Of a stretch of 64,000 nt of DNA, positions 49,812-58,404 are shown piece after piece. This stretch comes from CAZMGV01 sp964565925. Lineage in GTDB: Bacteria; JAGRBM01; JAHCIT01. A program made the translations under genes and the position numbers. A model generated the notes under the pieces. It searched no databases and was not told the origin of the DNA. It worked only from the letters and a program-made list of their open reading frames with translations. The stretch is from contig CAZMGV010000019.1 of assembly GCA_964565925.1 (NCBI GenBank), positions 11,060 to 75,059 on the forward strand, read 5' to 3'. How positions within the stretch are numbered: position 1 is the first letter of the stretch; every line of letters begins with the position of its first letter.

Positions 49812-50369
49812 TTACAGGAAGTACCGGAGCCCCACCCCGAAAACCGCCTGGTCCACGGCGCTGGCTCTTGGAGGCGTAAAGCCCTTCCCGTTGTTGCGGT
49901 AATCGATACGCATAAGACCGCCCTCGATAAACAGGGTCCAGTGTTCGCCGATGTCGAAGTTGCCGCCGCCCAGCGCGTTGATCTGGAAGAACGTGCGCGA
50001 ACTGCCTCCGTAGAGCCAGCCGACACCGAAATCGACGGCGCCGTAGGGCTGAAACACGGCTTTGACGTCCCGGCCTGTAAACGACAGCGGATGGATCACG
50101 GCTCCGCCGGTGAATGAAGTGCCGCTGCGGTAGGGCGGGTCCTGATCGCCGTGGCCGTAGTTGTTCCACCGGGCCCGGAGCGTGATGGCGTCCCTCACCC
50201 GCAGCGCAAGGCCGACGGAACCCTCCAGCCTGTCGAACCCCCGGCCGGCGCCGCGGCCCAGCTGGAGTTCGATTCCGGGCGAGAAGTTATCGCCGGCCCG
50301 GACGAGGGCCGGAATGGAAAACGCGAAAATAACGGTGATGAAAAGGGTAAGACGTATATCGGGTCGCAA
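49812..50369 (-). CDS. Putative outer-membrane beta-barrel protein
   Basis: This 185-residue protein has a signal peptide (about 1-25, ending VRAG). The mature part alternates polar and hydrophobic residues in strands (GIELQLGRGAG, LEGSVGLALRVRDAI, TLRARWNNYGHG, AVDFGVGWLYGGSS, TLFIEGGLMRIDYR) and ends AVFGVGLRYFL, with aromatic residues as in barrel C-termini. This suggests an 8-strand barrel like OmpW or OmpX in size (inference). It lies between the larger outer-membrane protein gene and ftsE; no enzymatic motif is present. Confidence 0.68.
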   Translation of the reverse strand: MRPDIRLTLFITVIFAFSIPALVRAGDNFSPGIELQLGRGAGRGFDRLEGSVGLALRVRDAITLRARWNNYGHGDQDPPYRSGTSFTGGAVIHPLSFTGRDVKAVFQPYGAVDFGVGWLYGGSSRTFFQINALGGGNFDIGEHWTLFIEGGLMRIDYRNNGKGFTPPRASAVDQAVFGVGLRYFL

Positions 50370-50446
50370 GGGGGCTACTCTCCGTCAGACGGATGTCTGC
50401 TAGCCCTCACCCCGACAGTGTGCGCCAACCGGCCGCCAGTATCAAC

Positions 50447-51751
50447 TTACTTGTACGGCCAGCCGAACGAGAGACCGCCGGCAATCCGGGTCTCTTTCTT
50501 GTTGTCCACCAGCGCCGTGTTGCGCTCCTGGACGAACTCGGCGTTCAGGCGCGCGGCCGCCATCCGGAACTCGGCACCTGCCGCGAAACCGTTGGCATTG
50601 ATACCGCCACGCAGTGTCAGCAGGTAACGCAGTGCGAACTCCAGGCCCAGCGAGTATTTTTGAGACAGCTTGATCTCATCCCGGTTGATATCCCGGATAT
50701 CGAACGCGAGGGTGACCTTGCCAACTTCAAACGGAACCGATGTCGCAAGACCCCAGTCCACTGTCATCGGAACATCCGACCCGCCGGAGACGAGGATGCC
50801 GTGCGCGGGATCGGGCGTCTTGGCCTTGAACCGGGTGCGGGCCACATCCTGGAAAGTGAAACCAGTGGCGACATAACCGTTCTTGAATCCCCACGGTGAC
50901 GGCGCTTCGTCCGCCGCTTCTTCACCCCCGCCGCCCATCAGCAGCCGGAACGGAAGGCGGCCGATAAAACCGATGTCGGACCCGGCGGAAAAGTCGCTGC
51001 CGCCCTTGAACGGCTTGAAGAAATCCTTGTTGTAGGAGACGTCCCCGTTAACCGCGACGCTGTCGGGCGTTTCAGAGTTCCGGATGTCGATCCGGTCAAC
51101 GAACTTCAGTGTGAGGCCGATGTCGAAAATATCCTGATATACCCTGTAGGCGGCGGTGGCGTAGCCGGCATTGTCTTCGAGTTTCCGGACCGCCGTGATG
51201 TAGTTGCCGGTGGAGGCCGGAAGAACCGGCGTCTGCTGGGATACCCGGCCGTCGATCTGGTACGTGTAGGCGTATGCCAGCCCGAACACCCATTTCTTCT
51301 GGCACGGGATCACGACATGGCTGATGTTATTGACGTTGGCGTAATAGACTTCGCCGATCCGGCTCTGGAAGAAGCTGTTAATCTTAGTCTGGTCCGAGCC
51401 CTGGATATCCTTGCCGTCCTTGACGAACTTGTAGGTATCCTTATTGCTCTCGCCTCTCACTCCTATGATCGAAAACTGCCATTCGGGAATCGAGGCGATA
51501 CCGGACGGATTATAGAACATCGAATCGTAGGAACCGCCGACCGCGACAAAAGCGTCCGCCATGCCGATAGCCCGTGGCGTCCTGGGATTGATCGACCCTG
51601 CCCTGAACGAACTGCGGGCAAAATCCTCACGGCCCTGTGCAATCTGCGCCAGTTCCGTCGGCGTCGGTGCCTGAGCACTCGCCCTGCCCGCGCCTACAAT
51701 CAGAACACCCGCAATCACTAACCACACAAAACGGCTGGAATATTTCAACAT
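50447..51751 (-). CDS. PorV/FadL-like outer-membrane protein
   Basis: The ATG at 51751 gives 434 residues and is supported by GGAGAG just upstream; the longer frame to 51883 is not. A signal peptide ends at about residue 27 (ASAQAPT). The region NPRTPRAIGMADAFVAVGGS, then YDSMFYNPSGIAS, is the start pattern of the PorV/UPF0164/TraF-like outer-membrane families. Many strand-like segments follow, and the C-terminus is RIAGGLSFGWPYK. Role: a beta-barrel, perhaps involved in hydrophobic molecule uptake or secretion-associated structure; the substrate is unknown. It shares strand and spacing with the smaller barrel gene. Confidence 0.75.
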   Translation of the reverse strand: MLKYSSRFVWLVIAGVLIVGAGRASAQAPTPTELAQIAQGREDFARSSFRAGSINPRTPRAIGMADAFVAVGGSYDSMFYNPSGIASIPEWQFSIIGVRGESNKDTYKFVKDGKDIQGSDQTKINSFFQSRIGEVYYANVNNISHVVIPCQKKWVFGLAYAYTYQIDGRVSQQTPVLPASTGNYITAVRKLEDNAGYATAAYRVYQDIFDIGLTLKFVDRIDIRNSETPDSVAVNGDVSYNKDFFKPFKGGSDFSAGSDIGFIGRLPFRLLMGGGGEEAADEAPSPWGFKNGYVATGFTFQDVARTRFKAKTPDPAHGILVSGGSDVPMTVDWGLATSVPFEVGKVTLAFDIRDINRDEIKLSQKYSLGLEFALRYLLTLRGGINANGFAAGAEFRMAAARLNAEFVQERNTALVDNKKETRIAGGLSFGWPYK

Positions 51752-52128
51752 AACTCTCCGAAGGCCCCCTTTTGAGGCGCTGTCCGCAAGACCCAGATCA
51801 TGCCCGAACGCGAGCAGTCCGCAAGTGACTGAAAACACGCTCGAACCGTACGGGACCCCTTCGTCCCGCAACCGGACCTGCATACACGCTAATCAACCGG
51901 CGTCGCCGGGAAAAGGGGGCCCCCGAGGAACATATTTCTTCTTGAATAAGGGGGAGCAACCCTGTGAAATTGCTGGAAAACCCTGTTTCCGTGGTTGCAA
52001 AGCGGCTAAAGTCGGCCGCCAGACCGAAAGAAACTGGATCTGTCCCATCCGGGATTAAAAGCGGGCCGTCAGACAGCGTCAGTCCTGCCAGGCCAGACCG
52101 GTCTGGCCAAAGCTGAAGAAGAAGAGTC
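51752..52128. other. Divergent intergenic region with several hairpins
   Basis: The 377 nt between the outer-membrane protein and the chemoreceptor hold no gene. They contain GGGGGCCCCC (51917-51926), a GGAAA/TTTCC hairpin (51975-51990), a GCGGC/GCCGC hairpin (52002-52019) and the 18-bp palindrome listed separately. The middle (TTGCAAAGCGGC) faintly recalls GEMM-type riboswitch sequence but lacks its core. Confidence 0.45.
52091..52108. promoter_or_regulatory. Perfect 18-bp palindrome before the chemoreceptor gene
   Basis: GGCCAGACCGGTCTGGCC is symmetric with no spacer and ends 20 nt before the TTG start at 52129. It could be a protein operator or an RNA hairpin controlling translation. Confidence 0.5.
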
Positions 52129-53442
52129 TTGGGCAAGCGGATCCGAACCAAAATATTGCTGCTCTGGGGCGTTCTGGCGGTCTCGGTCGCCGGTTTCGCC
52201 GGATGGCTCCGTCTGTCCGACGCCAATGAGCTGAGTGCGGAACTCGCCCGCCACCGGGTGGTGGCGCCCCAGGCTCCGGGCTCAGAGCTGGCTGCGGCGG
52301 CAACACCCGGCGCAAAGCCGCAGGGGACAGTCACTCTTTCTCTCGACCTGGCCGGTTTCCGGACGGCGATGCAGGAACAGATTGTCCGCGAAATCGCCGT
52401 CATGCTGGTGGTCTCGCTGATCGCCTCCGGGGTTCTGATATGGAGTCTCGGACGGATATTCGCCCCGCTCTCCCGTTTGTCGGAAATCTCCCATGAACTG
52501 GCCAGAGGAAACCTGAAGGTCGATGTCCGCCCCTCCGGGGACGACGAACTCGCACAGCTGGAAACGGCTTACGGCGAAATGATCGGCAACCTGTCCGTGC
52601 TGATCCGCCAGATCGCCGAGGCCTCGCACAGCCTGGGCACCGCCACCAGCCAAATCGAGGGGACGACCAACCAGCTCGCCGAAGGTTCGGAACGCCAGAA
52701 CCGCCAGACGAGTGAGATGTCCGTGGCGATCGAGGAGATGGCCGCCTCGGTACAGATGGTGTTCGCCAACGCCAAGCAGGCGCTCGATGCATCCAAGTCA
52801 TCCAAAGACACCGCCGAACGGGGCGGTCACGTCGTCACGCAGACGATCGAAGCCATGCGGGCCGTCAACAGCTCGATCCTGAACTCTACCGGGCAGATCG
52901 CCGGGCTCGCCCGGCAGACCGAAGATATCGGAACGATCCTCGGCGTCATCACCGAGATCGCCGCCCAGACCAACCTGCTGGCCCTCAACGCGGCGATCGA
53001 GGCGGCCCGGGCCGGCGAGCACGGCCGCGGGTTCGAGGTCGTCGCCGACGAGATCCGCAAGCTCGCCGAGAAAAGCGCGACCTCCACCAAGCAGATCGCG
53101 GGAATCCTCGAACAAATCCGGTCCGGCACGAAACTGGTACAGACCTCCATGGATGACGTCACGAATGTGGCCCGCGAATCGATGGAATACGCCAACCGCA
53201 CCGGGGCGTCGCTGGAACTGATCATCTCCACCGCCAGCGAAACCGCCGACCTGATGACGTCGCTGTCGGGCTCGGCCGAACAGCAGGCGCGCGTCTCGGA
53301 CTCGGTCGCCCAGTCAGTGAGCCAGATCGGTATGGTGACGAGAGAAAATTCGGCCAGCGCAGAGGAAATCGCCACGACCGCCCGTGAACTGGCCCACCTC
53401 GCGGACCAGCTCCAGCAGCTCATCTCCCGGTTCCGGATCTGA
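52129..53442 (+). CDS. Methyl-accepting chemotaxis protein
   Basis: This 437-residue receptor has helix 1 (LLLWGVLAVSVAGFAGWL), a short periplasmic loop of about 65 residues, helix 2 (EIAVMLVVSLIASGVLIWSL), and a HAMP domain (GRIFAPLSRLSEISHELARG). A long coiled signalling domain follows, with the CheA/CheW hairpin IGTILGVITEIAAQTNLLAL, NAAIEAARAGEHGRGFEVVA and DEIRKLAEKSA. The small sensor loop leaves few options for a large ligand domain. The start is a TTG with GAAGAAGAAG upstream, not certain. No che or flagellar gene is near. It gives methylation-dependent taxis or type-IV pilus control. Confidence 0.93.
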   Translation: MGKRIRTKILLLWGVLAVSVAGFAGWLRLSDANELSAELARHRVVAPQAPGSELAAAATPGAKPQGTVTLSLDLAGFRTAMQEQIVREIAVMLVVSLIASGVLIWSLGRIFAPLSRLSEISHELARGNLKVDVRPSGDDELAQLETAYGEMIGNLSVLIRQIAEASHSLGTATSQIEGTTNQLAEGSERQNRQTSEMSVAIEEMAASVQMVFANAKQALDASKSSKDTAERGGHVVTQTIEAMRAVNSSILNSTGQIAGLARQTEDIGTILGVITEIAAQTNLLALNAAIEAARAGEHGRGFEVVADEIRKLAEKSATSTKQIAGILEQIRSGTKLVQTSMDDVTNVARESMEYANRTGASLELIISTASETADLMTSLSGSAEQQARVSDSVAQSVSQIGMVTRENSASAEEIATTARELAHLADQLQQLISRFRI

Positions 53443-53469
53443 CGGCCGGGCTTTGGCCGCGTACTAGTA

Positions 53470-53847
53470 CTACTTGAACAGCAGTTTGTAACTGTAGATG
53501 AGCAGCGGCAGCAGAACGCCTGCCACCGAATACAGGCCCAGTATACGGACCGCCTGGGAATCCCCGGACGGCTTCCACTTGAACACGTACCTACAGCCCG
53601 CCCACGCCACCCCGGCAGCCGCGACCGCCGCCAGCAGGGCGATCAGCGTGCGGCCGTAGTAGTCCATCCCGACCCGGGGCGGATTCGGGAATCCCGACAC
53701 CCATGAATGTTCAAGCGGGACATAGACAGGAACATTTACCGGCAGCATCGCCAGCCCACCGAAGACGAGTCCGAAGGTGCTGACGAGCGCCGCCGAGGCG
53801 ATGATCCGGGGTCCGTCGGTATGCTGGACGGGGGAACGGTCCTTCAT
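53470..53847 (-). CDS. Small membrane protein of the radical SAM locus
   Basis: This 125-residue protein has three hydrophobic segments (about 18-38: ASAALVSTFGLVFGGLAML; 68-88: LIALLAAVAAAGVAWAGC; 102-122: ILGLYSVAGVLLPLLIYSYK). The ATG at 53847 overlaps the stop of the preceding gene as ATGA, so it is the last gene of a three-gene unit that starts with a radical SAM enzyme. It has no recognised family. A loop carrying VPVYVPLEHSWVSGFPNPP is Pro-rich. Function unknown. Confidence 0.7.
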   Translation of the reverse strand: MKDRSPVQHTDGPRIIASAALVSTFGLVFGGLAMLPVNVPVYVPLEHSWVSGFPNPPRVGMDYYGRTLIALLAAVAAAGVAWAGCRYVFKWKPSGDSQAVRILGLYSVAGVLLPLLIYSYKLLFK

Positions 53848-54320
53848 GTACCGATCCCCCTGTGCAGCGTCACCCACAAACCGGTCAGGAAAATAATCCA
53901 GGTGATCGCGGCGGCGGCATAGAGAAAATTGTCATGCAGGACCGACCTCGCCTGGCTGTCCGCCGGTTCGTTCCGGAGCAGCCACGCGGCGACGACCAGC
54001 ACGATCACCACCGAGGCGTAGTTCTCCTTGATGTCGAACAGGGCGGCGGCCGTCTTGTAGTGCGCGTCCAGGAACTCGGCCCTCGTGCGGATCCGGTACG
54101 TGGGATAGGCCAGACACCCTGCCGTCACCGCCGTCAGCAGGGAGCACCAGATCGCGGGCCAGAAGTTCGCCGCGCGGTTCTGGTTTGCATGACGGGCCTT
54201 GCGGCCGGACATCCAGGTGAACACGGCCGCATGGGTCAGCGCGCCGGTGCAGAGAATAGCCGCGAGCACATGAACGAAAGCCAGCGGACGGGCCCACGAT
54301 TCCAGAAAGATCTGGTTCAC
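53844..54320 (-). CDS. Four-helix membrane protein of the radical SAM locus
   Basis: This 158-residue polytopic protein has helices at about 12-32 (FVHVLAAILCTGALTHAAVF), 50-68, 98-115 and 133-150. His residues fall in helices (FVHVL, LTHAAVF), so haem or metal binding in the membrane is conceivable (inference). GTG 54320 is used because GGAGG precedes it and because it overlaps the stop of the radical SAM gene (GTGA). The longer frame is not supported. No named family is recognised; it is coupled to both neighbours. Confidence 0.7.
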   Translation of the reverse strand: MNQIFLESWARPLAFVHVLAAILCTGALTHAAVFTWMSGRKARHANQNRAANFWPAIWCSLLTAVTAGCLAYPTYRIRTRAEFLDAHYKTAAALFDIKENYASVVIVLVVAAWLLRNEPADSQARSVLHDNFLYAAAAITWIIFLTGLWVTLHRGIGT

Positions 54321-55618
54321 CGGCCGCCCGCCTCCCGGTACCGCCGAACCGCCGGGCATTCCGGGTCGAGCGCCTCGAAACTTCCATCCGTATGCTTCGA
54401 TACCGCGTGGCATCCCCCGTGGCAGAGATCGAGGTAGTCGCACGAAGCGCACGGCTCTGGCGGGTTCGTCCACCAGCTCTTGAAGCTGGCGAACGCCGAC
54501 GGGTCCTTCCACCGCGCGGGCATATCTTCGACCGGGATGCTCTCGTCCCAGGCGAAGCTGCACGGCGCCGCGCGGCCGTCGGGATGGACGGCGGCGAGCC
54601 AGTTACCGCCTTCACAGCCCCGGATGGAGAAGAATTGCAGGGTCTTGCGGTCCGGTTTGTGAAAATAAACGAAAGGTCCGAACGAGCAGTCGAGCTTCAC
54701 TCGTATCCGGTGCTTCTTCGCCAGCCGCTTCACTTCGGGGAAGAAACCGTCGATCTGCGCGGGCGTCATGCGGAATTCCTCGAAATGTTCGCGTCCGCGG
54801 CCCGCCGGTTTGTACCGGAGCAGTTCGATCTCGAGCAGTTTCTTCTTCCGGACCCAGGCGAAGATTTCGTCCAGATGCTCCACATTCTTGCGGGAGATCA
54901 CGCAGTTGATCCCGACCGGTATCTGTTCCGCCTGAAGCAGCCCGATGGCCCGCTCGGCGATCTCGAAACCGTTGTACCCGCGCGTTTCATGGTAACGCGC
55001 GTCCAGATCGTCCACCGAGACGTTCACCTGTCCGAAGACCCGGCACTCTTTTGCCTTTTCCGGCGTGATACTGAGGCCGCTGGTCGTGATGTTCGGGACG
55101 AGCCCCAGCTTGCGCATCTCGGCTGCCAGTTCGAACAGCCACGGCACTTCGAGTGTTTCGCCGCCCCCCAGCGCCACGTGAAACACACCCATTCGCGCCA
55201 GCGTACGGACCCGTTCGAGTGCTTTTTCGTAGTCGGCCCGCTCGGTCTCCAGCCGGTCAGTGGGTTTGGAGTCCATGTAACAGGCGGTGCAACCGGCCGC
55301 GCAGTAGTTGGTGAGCGCCAGATGCACTTCGGTCGGAGCCGATAGCTGGCCGATAACTGTGCCGGCTGTCTGGTTGACCGCCCGGCCGGATACGGGTTGT
55401 TTCCAGATCGGGGATTCTGGCACGCCCCGTTCGAGCAGGTAGTCCGAATCCACGAGCATGAGCAGCGGCGGATCCTCAACGGAGACGATGCCGCCGAAAG
55501 TTTCGTAGCGGTATTTCCAGCCGGTATTTTTTGCCAAGGTCCGCCAGATGTACCCGATCCGCCCGCCTGCCGCAAAGGGCCGGCGGCAAAGCTCGCGCAC
55601 CGGCCTGCCGATTGACAT
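54317..55618 (-). CDS. Radical SAM/SPASM peptide-modifying enzyme
   Basis: This 433-residue enzyme has the [4Fe-4S] radical SAM motif TNYCAAGCTACYM (C106, C110, C113; Cx3Cx2C), the GGGETLE motif, and a C-terminal SPASM region. That region shows RGCEGGNWLAAVHPDGRAAPC and CASCDYLDLCHGGCHAVSKH, with extra clusters. SPASM enzymes typically install cross-links or other changes in peptides or small proteins. The N-terminus (KYRYETFGGIVSVEDPPLLM) resembles the PqqD-like recognition part seen in such maturases (weak). The start at ATG 55618 is chosen, lacking a clear ribosome binding site. It is divergent from an 86-residue protein gene, a plausible substrate or partner. Confidence 0.87.
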   Translation of the reverse strand: MSIGRPVRELCRRPFAAGGRIGYIWRTLAKNTGWKYRYETFGGIVSVEDPPLLMLVDSDYLLERGVPESPIWKQPVSGRAVNQTAGTVIGQLSAPTEVHLALTNYCAAGCTACYMDSKPTDRLETERADYEKALERVRTLARMGVFHVALGGGETLEVPWLFELAAEMRKLGLVPNITTSGLSITPEKAKECRVFGQVNVSVDDLDARYHETRGYNGFEIAERAIGLLQAEQIPVGINCVISRKNVEHLDEIFAWVRKKKLLEIELLRYKPAGRGREHFEEFRMTPAQIDGFFPEVKRLAKKHRIRVKLDCSFGPFVYFHKPDRKTLQFFSIRGCEGGNWLAAVHPDGRAAPCSFAWDESIPVEDMPARWKDPSAFASFKSWWTNPPEPCASCDYLDLCHGGCHAVSKHTDGSFEALDPECPAVRRYREAGGR

Positions 55619-55730
55619 CCGTGTCACAGGGCGAAGCCGGCCGGGCCCCGCGGGCCTTGAGGTGTCCGGAACCGGAATGCTAATGAACCGGGGTAATCGT
55701 AAAGCCGGAAACTCCCTTGGAGGCATCAGC

Positions 55731-55991
55731 ATGTCGTTTGCAGTCCGCTCGCTGTGGCGGCGTCCCAAAGGCCGCGTGCTCGAGGTGAAGTTCGGCTACA
55801 ATCCCAACTCGTCTTCTATCGGTGCGGACCTGACTCCGCTCCTGATTTTCGCCAGCGCACTCACGTTCATCGTGCCGGCCGTCGTCATCTATCTGAAAAG
55901 CCACACGAAACCGGGCGGCGGGGAACCGCTGCCGGGCCAGGCAGTAGAGGCAGCTGCCGGGGCAGCCGCGCAAGCCGGAGAGGCTGCATGA
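55731..55991 (+). CDS. 86-residue membrane protein with GYNPNSSSIG segment (possible rSAM partner)
   Basis: This small protein starts at ATG 55731 with GGAGG 7 nt upstream. Residues 1-22 are basic (SFAVRSLWRRPKGRVLEVKF), residues 23-34 read GYNPNSSSIGAD, and about 36-57 is a membrane helix (LTPLLIFASALTFIVPAVVIYL). The tail is Gly/Ala-rich. The Asn/Ser-rich segment directly before the helix is distinctive; I recall similar segments in short proteins of delta-proteobacteria but could not verify it. Position opposite a radical SAM/SPASM gene makes a modified-peptide precursor or docking partner possible (inference). It is coupled to the next gene by ATGA. Confidence 0.65.
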   Translation: MSFAVRSLWRRPKGRVLEVKFGYNPNSSSIGADLTPLLIFASALTFIVPAVVIYLKSHTKPGGGEPLPGQAVEAAAGAAAQAGEAA

Positions 55992-57049
55992 CTGGCGAAA
56001 CCCAGGCGGCCGAGTCCGGCGGGAACCTGCGCAAGTTCGTGATCGCCGCCCTGGTGCTGGCGGCGCTGATCGCGGCCTATCTCCTCTATCTCACGACCCG
56101 TGCGGAACTGCCCGGACAGTTCAGCAAGGTGCCGGTCCAGAAGATTTCCGGCGACGACCAGGCGAAGCGCGCCCGCGACTGGATTGCCAAGGCGAAAGCG
56201 CCCGACGGGACGCAGTACGCCGAGGGCGAAGTCGAGCCCGAGATGAAGGGCGTCACGCTGGAACCCCTGCCGCTCTTCCAGGGGCGCAAGCAGGACGAGA
56301 CGCCGGAGAAACTGCCGGAAGCGCTGTCGTCGGTGATCGCGGCCGTGAACCAACCGTTCCGCAAGACGTTCGACAGCCTGCCGAACTTTACGGTCACCTT
56401 CAGTTTCGAGAACACCTCGTCGGAACCCAAACTGGGCAAGGTCACCAGCAAGGGCACGGTGAAATTCACCAAGGATGCCAAGGGCGACTGGCAGGCGGCC
56501 TACGACATCAGCACGGACAGTCCGAAGCAGACCTACCAGAAGCCCATCTACAAGAGCCAGTTCTGGCTCATCGGCAACCAGGCGTTCATCAAGCATCCGG
56601 GCGACGCCCGGGCGGCGGCCATCAACGAACAGTCCTCGGAAGACGACCAGCAACTGCTCAATACGATCACGTCCAACCAGATCGACCTGCTCTCCCACGA
56701 TTTCCTGCGGAAATGGGTGAACGAGACCAAACAGGCGATCGGCTTCGAGGCGAAAGGCACCAACACCTGGCTGGGCCGCACCGTGGATGTCTACAACGTC
56801 GGGCCGACGCACTATCAGGGCGAGAACCCCGGCATCCGGATCAACGCCAAGGACGGTTTCATCTGGATCGACCGGGAGTTCCAGATCCCGATCAAGGCCG
56901 ATCTGCTCTATGACGGCGTGATGACGATTCCGTCGCCCCAGCTCCACACCTATGACACCCGCGAGCACGTGAAGCTCGAGATCAACCTCATCGGCAACGC
57001 GCCCACGGTCGTCATGCCCCAGGTCGCGGCGGGCAATCCGTCTAAATGA
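55988..57049 (+). CDS. Membrane-anchored periplasmic protein, unknown function
   Basis: This 353-residue protein has a cytosolic leader of about 15 residues, one membrane helix (about 17-36: VIAALVLAALIAAYLLYL), then a large periplasmic domain. Segments such as FTVTFSFENTSSEPKLGKVT, GTVKFTKDAKGDWQAAYDIS and SQFWLIGNQAFIKHPGDA, then KADLLYDGVMTIPSPQ, suggest a LolA/LppX-like half-barrel that measures or carries a lipid or lipoprotein (weak pattern, inference). It overlaps both its neighbours by ATGA (55988 and 57046). No catalytic motif is visible. Confidence 0.65.
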   Translation: MTGETQAAESGGNLRKFVIAALVLAALIAAYLLYLTTRAELPGQFSKVPVQKISGDDQAKRARDWIAKAKAPDGTQYAEGEVEPEMKGVTLEPLPLFQGRKQDETPEKLPEALSSVIAAVNQPFRKTFDSLPNFTVTFSFENTSSEPKLGKVTSKGTVKFTKDAKGDWQAAYDISTDSPKQTYQKPIYKSQFWLIGNQAFIKHPGDARAAAINEQSSEDDQQLLNTITSNQIDLLSHDFLRKWVNETKQAIGFEAKGTNTWLGRTVDVYNVGPTHYQGENPGIRINAKDGFIWIDREFQIPIKADLLYDGVMTIPSPQLHTYDTREHVKLEINLIGNAPTVVMPQVAAGNPSK

Positions 57050-58404
57050 GCCGCGGCTTCTGGCTGGCGCTGATCGCGGGATTCGCCGTTGCCGGCGGAC
57101 CGGCGGCGAACGTCCGGGCCGCCGATGCCTCTCAGGTCTCCCGGACCGGCGATGCGCTTCCGGGCGGAACCATCGACCCGGCCGGATCGGACGGGGCCGA
57201 CGGGCCGGCCCCGCAACCGGCGCCCGCGGCTATCACCGAACCCGGCGAAGCGCTCTTCGTCGAAGGCCAGAAGGCCGAAACCGCCGGGGACGCCGACAAG
57301 GCATGCGGAATCTACCGCGATGTTTTCGCGAAATATCCGGACAGTCCCTCTGCACCGAGCGCGCTGTTCCAGTGCGGTTTCCTGCTGGATCAGCGCAGCC
57401 ACGACGTGAACGGCGCGCTCGAAATGTACCGCAAAGTCCTGGAACAGTTTCCCAAGAGCCGCGCCGCCGCCCGTATCGAAAAACGGCTGCCCTCGCTCAT
57501 TCCCTACGAGGGCAAGTGGGCCACCCAGTACCGGGAGTTCCAGGGGCTGATGGACACCCGGAAGGAGCTGGGCGACGAAGAGTGGGAAAAGCGGCTGCTC
57601 GCGATGCTCGACGCCAACCGGGACTATCCCGAGGCGGACGAGTATCTGTTCTTCCTCGCCAAAACCGCATTCAAGAAAAAGCGTTACGAAGACGCCCGCC
57701 GCTACTACCAGCTGGTTTACGAGCGCTATCCCGGCACGCTGTCTTCCGCCTTCGCGCTGAAGGGGCTGGGCGACCTCGAGTTCGTGGACAAGCGGTACTC
57801 CGCGTCGGCCGCCTACTACGACGCCGCCACGGCGCTGGCCGTGGATCTCGGCATGCCGCCCCCCAGTCCCGGCCAGCGGATCAAGGCCCATCTTTATGAA
57901 AGCCGTTACCGGGTGCTGCTGGTTTCGTTCGTGATCGGCGCGCTCGCGCTGATCGCGCTGGTCCCGCTCGTTCCGCCCCGGCCCGACTGGAAGCCCCTTC
58001 TCAAGAGCTGGCTGGGCGTCTCGCTTGCCCTGCTCCCGCTGTTTGCGATTCTGGCCGGCGCCGCCGGCTACCTCGCGTTCAAGGATTCGGGCCACGACAT
58101 CGCCGCCTGGATGGAACCCGGCGATCACGCGAACGCCCTGCCGGACAATATCTCCGGGCGCGAGCCTCGCTTCATCGCCGCCTGCTACCTGCTGGCCAGC
58201 CTGTCGGTGCTGATCGCCGTCGTGGCATGGTCCGGCGCCGCCTCGAAACCGCGCGGACGGCTCCTGTTCTGGACGAGCTTTCCGGTGCTCGTCGTCGTGC
58301 TCAACTACGGCCTGTTCTACTGGATGGATCTCGTCTTTTATCTGGAGGCGATCTTCCTCAAGACCGATCCCAAAACCGGGCTGCCTATTCTGCCCTGGCT
58401 CTAA
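57046..58404 (+). CDS. TPR protein with C-terminal membrane helices
   Basis: This 452-residue protein has a signal peptide (about 1-25), a Pro/Gly-rich stretch, and then tetratricopeptide-like repeats (about 65-265). Visible repeats are GDADKACGIYRDVFAKYPDS, SHDVNGALEMYRKVLEQFPK, KKRYEDARRYYQLVYERYPG and DKRYSASAAYYDAATALA. Four membrane helices follow: about 285-305, 320-345, 375-395 and 408-430. TPRs lie on the outer face of the membrane, giving a docking platform. It is the last gene of the 55731-58404 unit and converges with lnt with 4-nt overlap. Role unknown. Confidence 0.75.
   Translation: MSRGFWLALIAGFAVAGGPAANVRAADASQVSRTGDALPGGTIDPAGSDGADGPAPQPAPAAITEPGEALFVEGQKAETAGDADKACGIYRDVFAKYPDSPSAPSALFQCGFLLDQRSHDVNGALEMYRKVLEQFPKSRAAARIEKRLPSLIPYEGKWATQYREFQGLMDTRKELGDEEWEKRLLAMLDANRDYPEADEYLFFLAKTAFKKKRYEDARRYYQLVYERYPGTLSSAFALKGLGDLEFVDKRYSASAAYYDAATALAVDLGMPPPSPGQRIKAHLYESRYRVLLVSFVIGALALIALVPLVPPRPDWKPLLKSWLGVSLALLPLFAILAGAAGYLAFKDSGHDIAAWMEPGDHANALPDNISGREPRFIAACYLLASLSVLIAVVAWSGAASKPRGRLLFWTSFPVLVVVLNYGLFYWMDLVFYLEAIFLKTDPKTGLPILPWL

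Noticed and set aside
51950..52030. GEMM-type c-di-GMP riboswitch before the chemoreceptor
   Set aside because: GCAAAGC is present, but the required flanking core and GNRA-capped stem are not.
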